Positions 52,112 through 61,127 of a stretch of DNA of 64,000 nucleotides are shown here, in pieces. Position 1 is the stretch's first letter. Each line of letters begins with the position of its first letter. Origin of the DNA: Amphibiibacter pelophylacis (lineage in GTDB: Bacteria > Pseudomonadota > Gammaproteobacteria > Burkholderiales > Burkholderiaceae_C). The stretch lies in contig NZ_JAWDIE010000017.1 of the NCBI RefSeq assembly GCF_037688875.1, positions 20,617-84,616 of the forward strand. The letters run 5' to 3'. The notes below the pieces were generated by a model. That model was not told the DNA's origin, made no database searches, and saw only the letters and a program-made list of their open reading frames with translations. The position numbers and the translations under genes were made by a program.

Positions 52112-54463
52112 TCAGCGGGGACGGCCGTCGCTGCGCCGGTCGCCGCTGCGCCGCTCGCCGCCCGCCGTGTCGGCACCCAGACGCAGCACAGGCGCGGGCG
52201 GCACCTGCGGCATCGTTTCCGCACGCGGCGGCATGGGCGGAGGTCCCGCCTCGCGGCGCAGCTCGGCCTGCCACAGCGCGGTCTCAGCCAGCAGCACCTG
52301 GCTGCGCCACAGCAGGAAATCGGACGCCGACATCGGCGGCGCAAACAGAAAGCCCTGCATCCAGTAGCAGCCCAGACGGCGCAGGATGCGCATCTGCTCC
52401 AGCGTCTCCACGCCCTCGGCCAGCACACGCAGATTCAGCGCGTGGCCCAGCGCGATCACCGTGTTGACCACCGCCTGGCTCTGCGCGGTCAGGCCCAGAT
52501 CGCGCACGAAAGACCGGTCGATCTTGATCAGGCTGACCGGCAGCCGCGTCATGTAGGCCAGCGAGGAATAGCCCGTGCCGAAATCGTCGATCGACAGCCC
52601 GACGCCCGCGTTGCTGAGCTGGTAGACCTGCGCCAGATTCTTCATCACGCTGGTTTCGGTGATCTCCAGCTGCAGGTTGTGCAGGCCCAGCGACTGGCGC
52701 TCGATCAGGCCGCGCACGGTGCCCAGCAGATCCTCGCGCTCGAACATGCGCGAGGGCAGGTTGACGGCGATGGAATCGTCGTAGCCCGCCTCATCGCGCC
52801 ACAGCCGCGCCTGACGGGCGGCTTCGGCCAGCACCCATTCGCTGATCGGCTCGATCAGGCCGGACTCTTCAGCCAGCGGGATGAATTCGGTGGGCAGCAC
52901 CAGGCGGTTGCGGAAGTTCCAGCGCAGCAGCGCTTCGCTGCCCGACATGTGGCCGGTGAAGGTGTCGATCTTGGGCTGGTAGTGCAGCAGCATCTCGCCG
53001 CGCTCGATGGCTTTGTGCAGCGCGGCCTCCATTTTCAGGCGCTCCTGGCCGCGCGTGCGCACGTGCGGCGCGTACATCTGCGAGGTGCGGCCCCGGTCTT
53101 TGGCCGCGCCCATGGCCTGGTCGGCGTTGTGGAAGAGCTCGGCGGCCGTGGCGCCGTCGCGCGGAAACAGCGCAATGCCCACGCTGGCCGACACGAAATA
53201 CTCCTGCTGATCAATGAGCACCGGCTCGCGCATGGCCTCGACCACGCGCGCCGCAACCACCGCTGCGCCCTGCTCCGAGCCCACGTCGGGCAGCAGGATG
53301 GCGAACTCGTCGCCGCCCATGCGGCCCACGGCCTCCAGGCCCCAGTAGGTCTGTTCGCTGCTCAGGCCGGGCACGAAATCGAGCGATCCGTCCTGCATGT
53401 CGCCGATGTGGCGCACGCAGCCGCGCAGTCGGCGGCTGACTTCCAGCAGCAGCTCGTCGCCGGCCATATGCCCCAGCGTGTCGTTGATGACCCGAAAGCG
53501 GTCCAGATTGACCAGCAGCAGTCCTACCAGGCTGCCCTGGCTGCGCGCGTAATCCAGGCTGCGCTGCGTGCGCCACAGCAGCTGGCGGCGGTTGGGCAGG
53601 CCGGTGAGCGCATCAAAGTTGGAGAGCTGGCGGATGCGGTCTTCAGCGGCACGCCGGTCGGTCACGTCCTGGACGATGCCGGTGTAGCCGCCCGCTTCGA
53701 GGCGACCGTCAGGCTGGGGCTCGGCCTCGATGTGCATGATGACTTCGCGGCCGTTGTCCAGCATCAGCTGGGCGTCCAGCGCGATCACACCGCGCTGGGC
53801 CACCAGGCCGCGCACATAGCGCATCAGATCATGGCGGCTTTGTACCGTGACGCGGCGCAGCAGGCTGCGCAGACCCGGATGCGCGTCAGGCAGCACCAGC
53901 AGCGCCTGCGCGGCGGGCGAAAGGTCAAACCGGCCCTCCGGCGTCCAGTCGAAACTGCCCATGCGCGCCAGATCCTGCGACCGAGCCAGGCGCGCGTGGC
54001 TGCGCTCCAGCTCGCGGCGCAGGCGATCGGCGTGCAGCATCTGCAGCAGACGGCATTTAAGCAGCTCGGTATTGGGGTGTTTGGGGAAGAAATCGGTGGC
54101 GCCGGCGGCCCAGGCGCGGTGGACGGAACGGGCATCGTCCAGCGCCGTCAGCATCAGCACCGGGATGCGCTCCAGCCCCGGCATGCCGCGCAGCGCGCCG
54201 CAGGTGGCAAAGCCGTCCAGCCCGGGCATGACGCCGTCCAGAATCACCAGATCGACCGGATGCTCGCGCAGCCAGTTCAGCGCCGACTGGCCGGTGGTGC
54301 AGCAGTGCACCGAAAACCCCATGTGAGACAGCGTGGCCTGCGTCAGCAGCAGCGTGGTGGGGTCGTCATCGACGAGCAGCAGCCGCTCGCCCGCAGCCAG
54401 CAGCTCACCCGGCCCGGCGCCTGAGGCCGCCAGGTCGGGAGACGGTCCCGTGTCCAAGCTCAT
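52112..54463 (-). CDS. Response regulator with GGDEF and EAL domains
   Basis: The 783-residue protein has a receiver domain (about 26-140; phospho-acceptor Asp76 in LVILDGVMP, Thr106, Lys128), a PAS-like region (about 165-270), a GGDEF domain (about 280-440) and an EAL domain (about 475-720). The cyclase motif is intact as RMGGDEFAIL at 381-390 but is preceded by an unusual insert of about 25 residues (352-378), and the RxxD inhibitory site is absent. The EAL domain has EALLRW at 510, DDFGTGYSSL, KIDRSFV and AEGVET, so phosphodiesterase activity is likely. The 60-residue C-terminal tail is Pro/Arg-rich. It overlaps the Hpt gene by 59 bases and likely receives its phosphate. Confidence 0.93.
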   Translation of the reverse strand: MSLDTGPSPDLAASGAGPGELLAAGERLLLVDDDPTTLLLTQATLSHMGFSVHCCTTGQSALNWLREHPVDLVILDGVMPGLDGFATCGALRGMPGLERIPVLMLTALDDARSVHRAWAAGATDFFPKHPNTELLKCRLLQMLHADRLRRELERSHARLARSQDLARMGSFDWTPEGRFDLSPAAQALLVLPDAHPGLRSLLRRVTVQSRHDLMRYVRGLVAQRGVIALDAQLMLDNGREVIMHIEAEPQPDGRLEAGGYTGIVQDVTDRRAAEDRIRQLSNFDALTGLPNRRQLLWRTQRSLDYARSQGSLVGLLLVNLDRFRVINDTLGHMAGDELLLEVSRRLRGCVRHIGDMQDGSLDFVPGLSSEQTYWGLEAVGRMGGDEFAILLPDVGSEQGAAVVAARVVEAMREPVLIDQQEYFVSASVGIALFPRDGATAAELFHNADQAMGAAKDRGRTSQMYAPHVRTRGQERLKMEAALHKAIERGEMLLHYQPKIDTFTGHMSGSEALLRWNFRNRLVLPTEFIPLAEESGLIEPISEWVLAEAARQARLWRDEAGYDDSIAVNLPSRMFEREDLLGTVRGLIERQSLGLHNLQLEITETSVMKNLAQVYQLSNAGVGLSIDDFGTGYSSLAYMTRLPVSLIKIDRSFVRDLGLTAQSQAVVNTVIALGHALNLRVLAEGVETLEQMRILRRLGCYWMQGFLFAPPMSASDFLLWRSQVLLAETALWQAELRREAGPPPMPPRAETMPQVPPAPVLRLGADTAGGERRSGDRRSDGRPR

Positions 54464-54896
54464 CCTGACCCTTCAATTCGTGTACGAGGGCGGACACGGC
54501 CTTCAGGGCAAAATCCACCTCCTGCAGCAACTCTACCACCAGCGCCTGCAGTTGCACCACACTGGCGGCGCTGCACGACAGCGCCTTCAGGCTGGCGTCC
54601 AGCCGCGCCGCGCAATCGCCCAAGCGCAGGGCGCCCACCCCCAGCGCGCTGGTTTTCAGGGTGTGCACGATCTGGCAGAGCTGCTGGCCGTTGCGATCGC
54701 GCTGGGCGGCCTGAACATGCCCCTGGTGCTGCGTCAGACTGCTGCCGAAGGTGTCCAGCACCAGGGGCAGGAATTCGCTGCCGCCGGGCTGCGGATCCAG
54801 ACGGGCCACTTCGCGCAGACGCGCCACGTCGAACACCCGCTGGCAGGCCGCGGGCAGACGGCGGGTCAGGACATCATCGATGCGGGACAGGGGCAT
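54405..54896 (-). CDS. Hpt domain phosphotransfer protein
   Basis: The 163-residue protein is a histidine phosphotransfer (Hpt) domain. The His site is in IVHTLKTSALGVGALRLGDCAARLDASLKA, the standard HxLKGxAxxxGxxxL plan with a Thr in place of the Gly. It starts at ATG 54896. Its coding end overlaps the start of the response-regulator gene by 59 bases, so both are produced together and it is likely to pass phosphate to the receiver domain of that protein. The sensor kinase is not in this window. Confidence 0.88.
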   Translation of the reverse strand: MPLSRIDDVLTRRLPAACQRVFDVARLREVARLDPQPGGSEFLPLVLDTFGSSLTQHQGHVQAAQRDRNGQQLCQIVHTLKTSALGVGALRLGDCAARLDASLKALSCSAASVVQLQALVVELLQEVDFALKAVSALVHELKGQDELGHGTVSRPGGLRRRAG

Positions 54897-55067
54897 AAGA
54901 CAGCATGGATCGGGAAGAGGGCTCACAGCAGGGCGAAGCGTATTGTGACCGTGAAAAATGCACAGATTCCCCCGAACAGGGCCCCTGCAGCCCCCCAATC
55001 CGCCCCGCTGGGGGCAGGCTAGAATGGCCCGCACCAAGACCGACGCCCTGCAAGCCCCGTACGCCCC

Positions 55068-56696
55068 ATGGCTGACCACGCCCACCCTGTTTTCTTTGGC
55101 CAGCCCGACGCCCCGCTGGCCGGACAGCTGCTGCTGGCCCCCGAGGCCCGCCGCCGCGTGGCCGTGGTCTGGGCGCCCGGCACCAACTCCCCCGCCGTGA
55201 CCTGGCCGCCGCTGGACGCCCTGACCGAACGCCTCAGCCACCACCTCGTCGATCACGGCTACGCCAGCCTGCGCCTGGATGCGCCCGGCTGCGGTAACAG
55301 CATCGCCCCGGGCGCACTGACCGACGAAGCCGACCCGGACGCCCCGCTGTGCAACGCGCTGGAACTGGCCATCAACACCCTGGCCGAATGCAGCGCCTGC
55401 AGCGGCATCGTGCTGATCGCGCCGCCGGGACGCGCCCGCGCCGTGCGCCGCGTGGTACGACGCCACCTGCTGGTCTGCGGCTGGATCCACGGGCTGCCCG
55501 CGCAGGGGCCGCCGACCGATTTCCCGGACACCGGCTTTGAGGACCCGCCCTGGGCGCTCCCCTCCCCCGAAAGCCCCACGCGCCAGCCGCAGCTGGACAG
55601 CGTCTGGCTGGAGGCCAGCGCCGACGCCTGGATCGCCTGGCTGGACGGCCTGCACCACGCCCTGAGCGACAGCGGCGCCTGGCCCATGCCGCGCCCGGTG
55701 GACTATGCCCAGTGGACACCGCCTGGCAGCCCGGACGCCCTGCGCGAACAGTGGCAGCCGCTGCAGGTGGGTCAGGACAGGCTGCTGGCCGTACTGGGTG
55801 AAAGCCTGCCCTCCACCCAGAACTCGCACGGCACGCCCGCTGGCCCGGTGCTGTTGCTGGCGGGCGAACTGGACGAAGCCGGCGCGGAGGGCGTGGCGTG
55901 GGCGCGACAGTGGCAGCAGGAAGGTCGCCGCGTGCTGCGCGTGCCCCTCCCGCAGGGCAGCGCAGACCAGCCCGGCGCACTGGCCGATCTGCTGCGCCAG
56001 GCCCGCAGCGCCTGGCTGGGCACCGCGGAATCCGCTCATGCCGCGAGTCAGTCTGCGGGCTCATCCCCCATCGTCGTGGCTTGCGGTGCGCTGGCCAGCG
56101 CGCTGTGGCAGGACCTGGCCATAGACCCGGCCGTCGCGCCGCTGCCGCTGCGTCTGGTGCTGCTGCGGCCGGATCTTGACAGCCTGCTGTCCGGCATTGA
56201 TCTGCCCCCCGACGACGTACTGCACAGCCTGACGCAGGATCTGAACCTGCCGCCCGATCTGCTGGCGCACTGGCCGGTGTTCGGCGCGAGCGCTGCTGAG
56301 ACATTCCCGGCGCCAGCGCCCGCCCCGGCGGCGGCTGCACCGCGCACGCGCTGGGAGACTCTGCTGGCGCAGGCGCAGCAGATCATCCGGCGCAGCACCG
56401 CGGCTGAACTGCGCCAGCGGCCGCTTCTGCCCCCGGCAGCCCAGCCCTGGCTGCAGCGACTGCGCGCCCAGAGCACGCTGGGCCCGCTGCCGCTGGCGCA
56501 TGAAATGGATGTGCTGTCGGCCCACGGCATCACCAGCCACTGGCTGATGCCGGCCGGTCAGCCCGGACTGCTGCGCTGGGCCTGGGCGCTGTCAGGCCAG
56601 ACGCAGGAGCGCGTAGCCCAGGGCCAAACCCAGGTCAGCGCCCTGCAGGGCGCATCGCTGGCCGCCGTCAGCCAGGCGCTGGATCAGCCGGTCTGA
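55068..56696 (+). CDS. Unknown protein with alpha/beta-hydrolase-like N-terminal region
   Basis: I do not recognise the family of this 542-residue protein. The first 130 residues resemble an alpha/beta hydrolase core: FFGQPDAPLAGQLLL, RVAVVWAPGT, LSHHLVDHGYASLRLDAPGCGNS. However, where the nucleophile elbow GxSxG should be it reads IVLIAPPGRARAVRR, so the catalytic serine is missing. The arrangement recalls hydrolases linked to exosortase systems, without any neighbouring exosortase gene. The remainder is Ala/Leu/Pro-rich, contains a 12-residue Ala/Pro run, and has no signal peptide or membrane segment. It is convergent with kdsA and divergent from the Hpt gene. Confidence 0.7.
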   Translation: MADHAHPVFFGQPDAPLAGQLLLAPEARRRVAVVWAPGTNSPAVTWPPLDALTERLSHHLVDHGYASLRLDAPGCGNSIAPGALTDEADPDAPLCNALELAINTLAECSACSGIVLIAPPGRARAVRRVVRRHLLVCGWIHGLPAQGPPTDFPDTGFEDPPWALPSPESPTRQPQLDSVWLEASADAWIAWLDGLHHALSDSGAWPMPRPVDYAQWTPPGSPDALREQWQPLQVGQDRLLAVLGESLPSTQNSHGTPAGPVLLLAGELDEAGAEGVAWARQWQQEGRRVLRVPLPQGSADQPGALADLLRQARSAWLGTAESAHAASQSAGSSPIVVACGALASALWQDLAIDPAVAPLPLRLVLLRPDLDSLLSGIDLPPDDVLHSLTQDLNLPPDLLAHWPVFGASAAETFPAPAPAPAAAAPRTRWETLLAQAQQIIRRSTAAELRQRPLLPPAAQPWLQRLRAQSTLGPLPLAHEMDVLSAHGITSHWLMPAGQPGLLRWAWALSGQTQERVAQGQTQVSALQGASLAAVSQALDQPV

Positions 56697-56715
56697 TCGC
56701 TCCGCCGGGCAGAAA

Positions 56716-57573
56716 TCAGGCCGAAAAGTCGTTTTCCAGCAGTGGGCTGGCCTTGACCACGCGGTCCAGCGCGACCAGCTGCTCCAGGAGCGCATGCATG
56801 TGCTTGAGGGGGACGGCGTTGGGGCCGTCGCTCCAGGCTTTCGCCGGGTCGGGGTGGGTTTCCATGAAAAGCCCTGACACGCCCGCGCCCACGCCCGCAC
56901 GGGCCAGCACCGGCACCATCTCGCGGGCACCGCCGCTGGTCAGGCCCTGGCCACCGGGTTTCTGCACCGAATGGGTCACATCAAACACCACCGGCGCGCC
57001 GCTGTTGCGCATCTCGGCCAAGCTGGTCATGTCGGCGACCAGGTTGTTGTAGCCAAAGCTCACGCCGCGTTCGCAGGCCAGGAAACGATCCTCCGACAGC
57101 CCGGCCTCGCGCGCAGCGGCACGGGCCTTGTCGATGACGTTCTTCATGTCCCAGGGCGCCAGAAACTGGCCCTTTTTGATGTTGACCGGCTTGCCGCTTT
57201 GCGCCACGGCACGGATGAAATCGGTCTGGCGGCACAGGAAAGCCGGGGTCTGCAGCACATCGACCACACTGGCCACCTCCGCGACCTGTTCGGTGTCGTG
57301 CACGTCGGTCAGCACCGGCAGGCCGAGCTGGCGGCGGACCTCGTCCAGCACCTTCAGGCCCGCGTCCAGGCCCATGCCGCGCTGGCTGCTGCCCGACGAT
57401 CGGTTGGCCTTGTCGAAAGAGCCTTTGTAAATTAGCGGGATGCCTAAAGCGGTGCAGGCCTCTTTGAGGCGTCCGGCCACTTCCAGGGACATCTCCAGCC
57501 CCTCGATCGAGCAGGTGCCCGCGATCAGGAAAAAGGGCTGATCCAGGCCCACATCAAAGCCGCAGAGTTTCAT
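56716..57573 (-). CDS. kdsA: 3-deoxy-8-phosphooctulonate synthase
   Basis: KdsA condenses phosphoenolpyruvate with arabinose-5-phosphate to give KDO-8-phosphate for lipopolysaccharide. The start at 57573 overlaps the pyrG stop by four bases and gives 285 residues. Motifs are YKGSFDKANRSSGSSQRG, TDVHDTEQVAEVASVVDVLQTPAFLCRQTDF and FVDV-like PVVFDVTHSVQKPGG. Near the N-terminus it reads IAGTCSIEGLEMS, with Cys where the metal-free E. coli enzyme has Asn. That points to a metal-dependent class II enzyme. It is the second gene of a pyrG-kdsA operon; eno, a common third member, does not follow. Confidence 0.96.
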   Translation of the reverse strand: MKLCGFDVGLDQPFFLIAGTCSIEGLEMSLEVAGRLKEACTALGIPLIYKGSFDKANRSSGSSQRGMGLDAGLKVLDEVRRQLGLPVLTDVHDTEQVAEVASVVDVLQTPAFLCRQTDFIRAVAQSGKPVNIKKGQFLAPWDMKNVIDKARAAAREAGLSEDRFLACERGVSFGYNNLVADMTSLAEMRNSGAPVVFDVTHSVQKPGGQGLTSGGAREMVPVLARAGVGAGVSGLFMETHPDPAKAWSDGPNAVPLKHMHALLEQLVALDRVVKASPLLENDFSA

Positions 57574-59231
57574 GCCTTGTCCTTGTTCTGACGGGCCTGG
57601 CGCTGCAGCGCGGCCGCGATAAAGCCCAGGAAGAGCGGGTGCGCGTCCCAGGGCGTGGATTTGAATTCGGGGTGGAACTGCACGCCCACATACCAGGGGT
57701 GGACGGCGGTGGGTAGCTCGACCATTTCGGTGAGCTTTTCGCGCTGGGTGATGGCCGAAATCACCAGCCCCGCCTCTTCCAGGCGCGCCAGGTAGTGCTC
57801 GTTGGCCTCGTAGCGGTGGCGGTGGCGCTCGGTGACGACGTCGCCGTAAATGGCGTGCGCCAGCGTGCCGGGACGCACGTCCGAGCTTTGCGCGCCCAGG
57901 CGCATGGTGCCGCCCAGATCCGATTGCGCGCTGCGCGTCTGGATGCTGCCGTCGGCGTCCTGCCACTCGTCGATCAGGGCGATGACGGGGTGGGCGGTGT
58001 CCGGGTCGAACTCGGTGGAATTGGCGCCCGTCAGGCCCGCCTTGTGGCGCGCATACTCGATCGTCGCCACCTGCATCCCCAGGCAAATGCCCAGGTAGGG
58101 GATGCCGTTTTCGCGGGCATAGCGCGCGGTCAGGATCTTGCCATCAACGCCGCGCTTGCCAAAGCCGCCGGGCACCAGGATGCCGTCAAAAGCCGACAGC
58201 TGGCCGATATTGCTGGCATCCAGCGTTTCGGAATCAATGTGCGTGATGCGCACCTTGCGCTGGTTTTTCAGCCCGGCGTGGCTCAGCGCCTCGTTGACCG
58301 ATTTGTAGCTGTCCGACAGCTCGACATACTTGCCGACCATGGCGATGCGCACTTCGCCCTGCGGATGCTGCACGGCGTGGACGAGATCGTCCCAGCGCTT
58401 GAGGCTGGCCGGACGCGCGTTGATGCGCAGGCGGTCGCAGATCAGGCCGTCCAGGCCCTGCTCGTGCAGCACGCGCGGCACCTTGTAGATCGTGTCCACG
58501 TCCGGCATGGAAATCACGCCCCAGGATGCCACGTTGGTGAAGAGGGAGATTTTCTCGCGCTCTTCGGCCGGCACCTCGCGGTCGGCGCGGCACAGCAGCG
58601 CGTCGGGCTGGATGCCGATCTCGCGCAGCTTCTGCACCGTGTGCTGGGTGGGCTTGGTTTTGAGTTCGCCCGCTGTGCCGATCCAGGGCAGGTAGGTCAG
58701 GTGCACGAAGGCCGCGTTGTTGGGCCCCAGGCGCAGGCTGAGCTGGCGCACGGCCTCCAGAAAGGGCAGCGATTCGATGTCGCCGACCGTGCCGCCGATC
58801 TCGCAGATGGCGACATCGACCGCATCCGGCGTGCCCACGCCCGCACCCCGGCGGATGTACTCCTGGATCTCGCCCGTGACGTGCGGAATCACCTGCACGG
58901 TCTTGCCCAGGTAATCGCCCCGGCGCTCTTTTTCCAGCACCGACTGGTAGATGCGGCCGGTGGTGAAGTTGTTGGCCCGCTTCATGCGGGTGGTGATGAA
59001 GCGCTCGTAGTGGCCGAGATCGAGATCGGTTTCCGCGCCGTCGTCGGTCACGAAGACCTCGCCGTGCTGGAAGGGCGACATGGTGCCCGGATCGACGTTG
59101 ATGTAGGGGTCGAGCTTGATCAGGGTGACGCGCAGGCCACGCGATTCGAGGATGGCCGCCAGCGACGCCGAGGCAACTCCCTTGCCCAGCGAGGAGACGA
59201 CACCGCCGGTGACGAAGACAAACTTGGTCAT
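57570..59231 (-). CDS. pyrG: CTP synthase
   Basis: PyrG makes CTP from UTP, ATP and glutamine. The 553-residue length is standard. The N-terminal synthase domain begins TKFVFVTGGVVSSLGKGVASASL and has KLDPYINVDPGTMSPFQHGEVFVTDDGAETDLDLGHYERF in fragments, all family-typical. The C-terminal class I glutaminase domain has ILVPGGFGKRGVDGK, the nucleophile in YLGICLGMQVATIEYAR and the His-Glu dyad in GVQFHPEFKSTPW. It ends at 57570 and overlaps kdsA. The 198 bases upstream contain the promoter of the divergent desaturase. Confidence 0.98.
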   Translation of the reverse strand: MTKFVFVTGGVVSSLGKGVASASLAAILESRGLRVTLIKLDPYINVDPGTMSPFQHGEVFVTDDGAETDLDLGHYERFITTRMKRANNFTTGRIYQSVLEKERRGDYLGKTVQVIPHVTGEIQEYIRRGAGVGTPDAVDVAICEIGGTVGDIESLPFLEAVRQLSLRLGPNNAAFVHLTYLPWIGTAGELKTKPTQHTVQKLREIGIQPDALLCRADREVPAEEREKISLFTNVASWGVISMPDVDTIYKVPRVLHEQGLDGLICDRLRINARPASLKRWDDLVHAVQHPQGEVRIAMVGKYVELSDSYKSVNEALSHAGLKNQRKVRITHIDSETLDASNIGQLSAFDGILVPGGFGKRGVDGKILTARYARENGIPYLGICLGMQVATIEYARHKAGLTGANSTEFDPDTAHPVIALIDEWQDADGSIQTRSAQSDLGGTMRLGAQSSDVRPGTLAHAIYGDVVTERHRHRYEANEHYLARLEEAGLVISAITQREKLTEMVELPTAVHPWYVGVQFHPEFKSTPWDAHPLFLGFIAAALQRQARQNKDKA

Positions 59232-59335
59232 GAGTGAGCAGCGAAAGCACCCATTATAGGCGGCAGGCGGGTGCCCGTCGTGGGCCTACCGCAACGGCCA
59301 AGCCCAGGCAATAAATGCGGGAAAGTCCCAGGTTT

Positions 59336-59363
59336 TTGCGATTCCAGGCCGCTTTGCTACATT
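59336..59363 (+). promoter_or_regulatory. Probable sigma-70 promoter of the desaturase gene
   Basis: TTGCGA, a 16-base spacer and TACATT lie in an AT-richer stretch of the gap between pyrG and the desaturase gene. A transcript would start near 59370, about 60 bases before the ATG. This is a fair but unproven match. Confidence 0.45.
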
Positions 59364-59430
59364 GTTGAATCGCTCGTGCGCGGCCCATCGCGCGCAGACT
59401 CTGGTTTCTTTACGAGAAAGCTGACCGACC

Positions 59431-60576
59431 ATGTCCGATACTGCCACCTCTTCCGTGACGGATTCCGCCGTCCTGGCGGCGGCCGCCGATGAGCCGATTG
59501 CGCCGCAGAACCCCATGCCGCACCGCAAGGTGATCCGTTCCTGGCTCAAACCCATGGCGCAGCGCAACACGCTGCTGGCGCTGGGTCTGCTGGTGGTCGA
59601 TTACGCCCTGTTCCTGGGCCTGATCAGCGCGGTGGTGGCGGTGTCCAGCCTCTGGCTCAAGCTGCTGTTTGGTCTGATGGCCGGCTTCGTGATCGGGCGC
59701 CTGTTCATCATCGGCCACGACGCCTGTCACCAGAGCCTGACCGAGCACCGCGACCTGAACAAGGTGCTGGGCCGCATCGCCTTCCTGCCCTCGCTGACGC
59801 CTTACAGCCTGTGGGATGTGGGCCACAACGTCGTCCACCACGGCTATACCTGCCTCAAGGGCACCGATTTCGTGTGGGAACCGCTGACCCCGGCCGAATA
59901 CGAGGCGCTCTCGCCCGTGGATCGTGTCCTGCAGCGCCTGTACCGCAGCGGCTGGGCGCCGGGTCTCTACTACATGATCGAAATCTGGTGGAAGCGCGAA
60001 TTCTTCCCCAGCGAAAAGCACATGCCCACGCGCCGCGCCATTTTCACGCGCGACAGCCAGCTCACGCTGGGCGCCGGGGCGGTCTGGCTGCTGGCGCTGG
60101 CCATCGCCGCCTTCGCCACCGGGCAGTCGCTGCTGACGCTGTGGTTCTTCGGCTTTGCTGTGCCGTTCTTCTTCTGGTGCAGCATGATCGGCTTTGTGGT
60201 TTACGTGCACCACACGCACGAAAAAATCTCCTGGCACAACGACAAGCTGGCCTGGAGCAAGGCCCAGCCTTTTGTCTCGACCACCGTGCACCTGCTGATG
60301 CCGCTGCGCCTGGGCGCCCTGATGCACCACATCATGGAGCACACCGCGCACCATGTGGACATGAGCATCCCGCTCTACCACCTGAAAAAAGCGCAGGACA
60401 AGCTGGAACACATGCTGCCCGAGCGCATCGTCATCCAGCAGTTCTCGTGGCGCTGGTACTTCGACACGGCGCGCAAATGCAAGCTGTACTGTTTCGAGCG
60501 CCAGGCCTGGCTGGATTTCAAGGGCCGCGTCACCGCCTTCCCGCGCCGCCTGCACCCGATTCCGACGGCGGCCTGA
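59431..60576 (+). CDS. Membrane fatty acid desaturase
   Basis: The 381-residue protein is a di-iron integral-membrane desaturase. The three histidine boxes are present: HDACH, HNVVHH and HHIMEHTAHHVD, with four to six hydrophobic segments between them. The spacing resembles delta-12 (omega-6) type enzymes acting on acyl lipids rather than DesB-type acyl-CoA enzymes, but the position of the double bond cannot be read from sequence. A likely role is membrane fluidity adjustment. The start at 59431 is the first ATG after the predicted promoter. No electron donor gene is adjacent. Confidence 0.9.
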   Translation: MSDTATSSVTDSAVLAAAADEPIAPQNPMPHRKVIRSWLKPMAQRNTLLALGLLVVDYALFLGLISAVVAVSSLWLKLLFGLMAGFVIGRLFIIGHDACHQSLTEHRDLNKVLGRIAFLPSLTPYSLWDVGHNVVHHGYTCLKGTDFVWEPLTPAEYEALSPVDRVLQRLYRSGWAPGLYYMIEIWWKREFFPSEKHMPTRRAIFTRDSQLTLGAGAVWLLALAIAAFATGQSLLTLWFFGFAVPFFFWCSMIGFVVYVHHTHEKISWHNDKLAWSKAQPFVSTTVHLLMPLRLGALMHHIMEHTAHHVDMSIPLYHLKKAQDKLEHMLPERIVIQQFSWRWYFDTARKCKLYCFERQAWLDFKGRVTAFPRRLHPIPTAA

Positions 60577-60670
60577 GCCCCGCAGCGCCCGGCCCTGCCC
60601 ATACCGCCAGCGGGGTCGGGGCCGAGCGCATAAAATGTTGGCCTGTCTGAAGTCTTTCCAGGAGTCCGCC

Positions 60671-61048
60671 GTGACCACTGCCACCCTTGCCCACGAAGTT
60701 CCCGCTTTCGCTCCCCCGCCCGATCCGCTGGTGTTCACCGATGCGGCCGTCGCCAAGGTGAAAGACCTGATCGCCGAAGAGGGCAATCCCGATCTCAAAC
60801 TGCGCGTTTTCGTTCAGGGGGGCGGCTGCTCGGGCTTCCAGTACGGTTTCACCTTCGATGAAGACATCAACGAAGACGACACCACGCTGACCCGCGACAG
60901 CGTCAGCCTGCTGATCGACGCCATGAGCCTGCAGTATCTGGTCGGCGCCGAGATTGACTACAAAGAGGACCTGCACGGCTCGCAGTTCGTCATCAAGAAC
61001 CCCAACGCCACCACCACCTGCGGCTGCGGCTCCAGCTTCGGGGCCTGA
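60671..61048 (+). CDS. erpA: Iron-sulfur cluster insertion protein ErpA
   Basis: ErpA is an A-type FeS carrier that inserts clusters into target proteins. I start it at GTG 60671 because it follows CAGGAG at ideal spacing; the ATG twelve codons upstream has no ribosome site. The 125-residue protein has the family strand LRVFVQGGGCSGFQYGF and the C-terminal TTTCGCGSSFGA, giving the three cluster cysteines. The N-terminal 20 residues are a low-complexity extension. It is followed by a strong terminator shared with the convergent cytochrome gene. Confidence 0.94.
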   Translation: MTTATLAHEVPAFAPPPDPLVFTDAAVAKVKDLIAEEGNPDLKLRVFVQGGGCSGFQYGFTFDEDINEDDTTLTRDSVSLLIDAMSLQYLVGAEIDYKEDLHGSQFVIKNPNATTTCGCGSSFGA

Positions 61049-61077
61049 GCCCAGTTCTGCCCGGCGTTTTCGGGCGA

Positions 61078-61109
61078 TAAAAAACCCCAGTCCACGGACT
61101 GGGGTTTTT
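61078..61109. terminator. Bidirectional intrinsic terminator between erpA and the cytochrome gene
   Basis: AAAACCCCAGTCC and GGACTGGGGTTTT form 13-bp perfect arms, with A residues before and T residues after. It lies 29 bases beyond the erpA stop and 18 bases beyond the cytochrome stop, so it can serve both transcripts. Confidence 0.88.
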
Positions 61110-61127
61110 GTTATTCCGGCACGGGAT

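Noticed and set aside
52076..54424. Plus-strand frame of about 780 codons opposite the GGDEF-EAL gene
   Set aside because: Gln/His/Arg/Ala-rich shadow without motifs; the minus strand has receiver, GGDEF and EAL motifs in frame.
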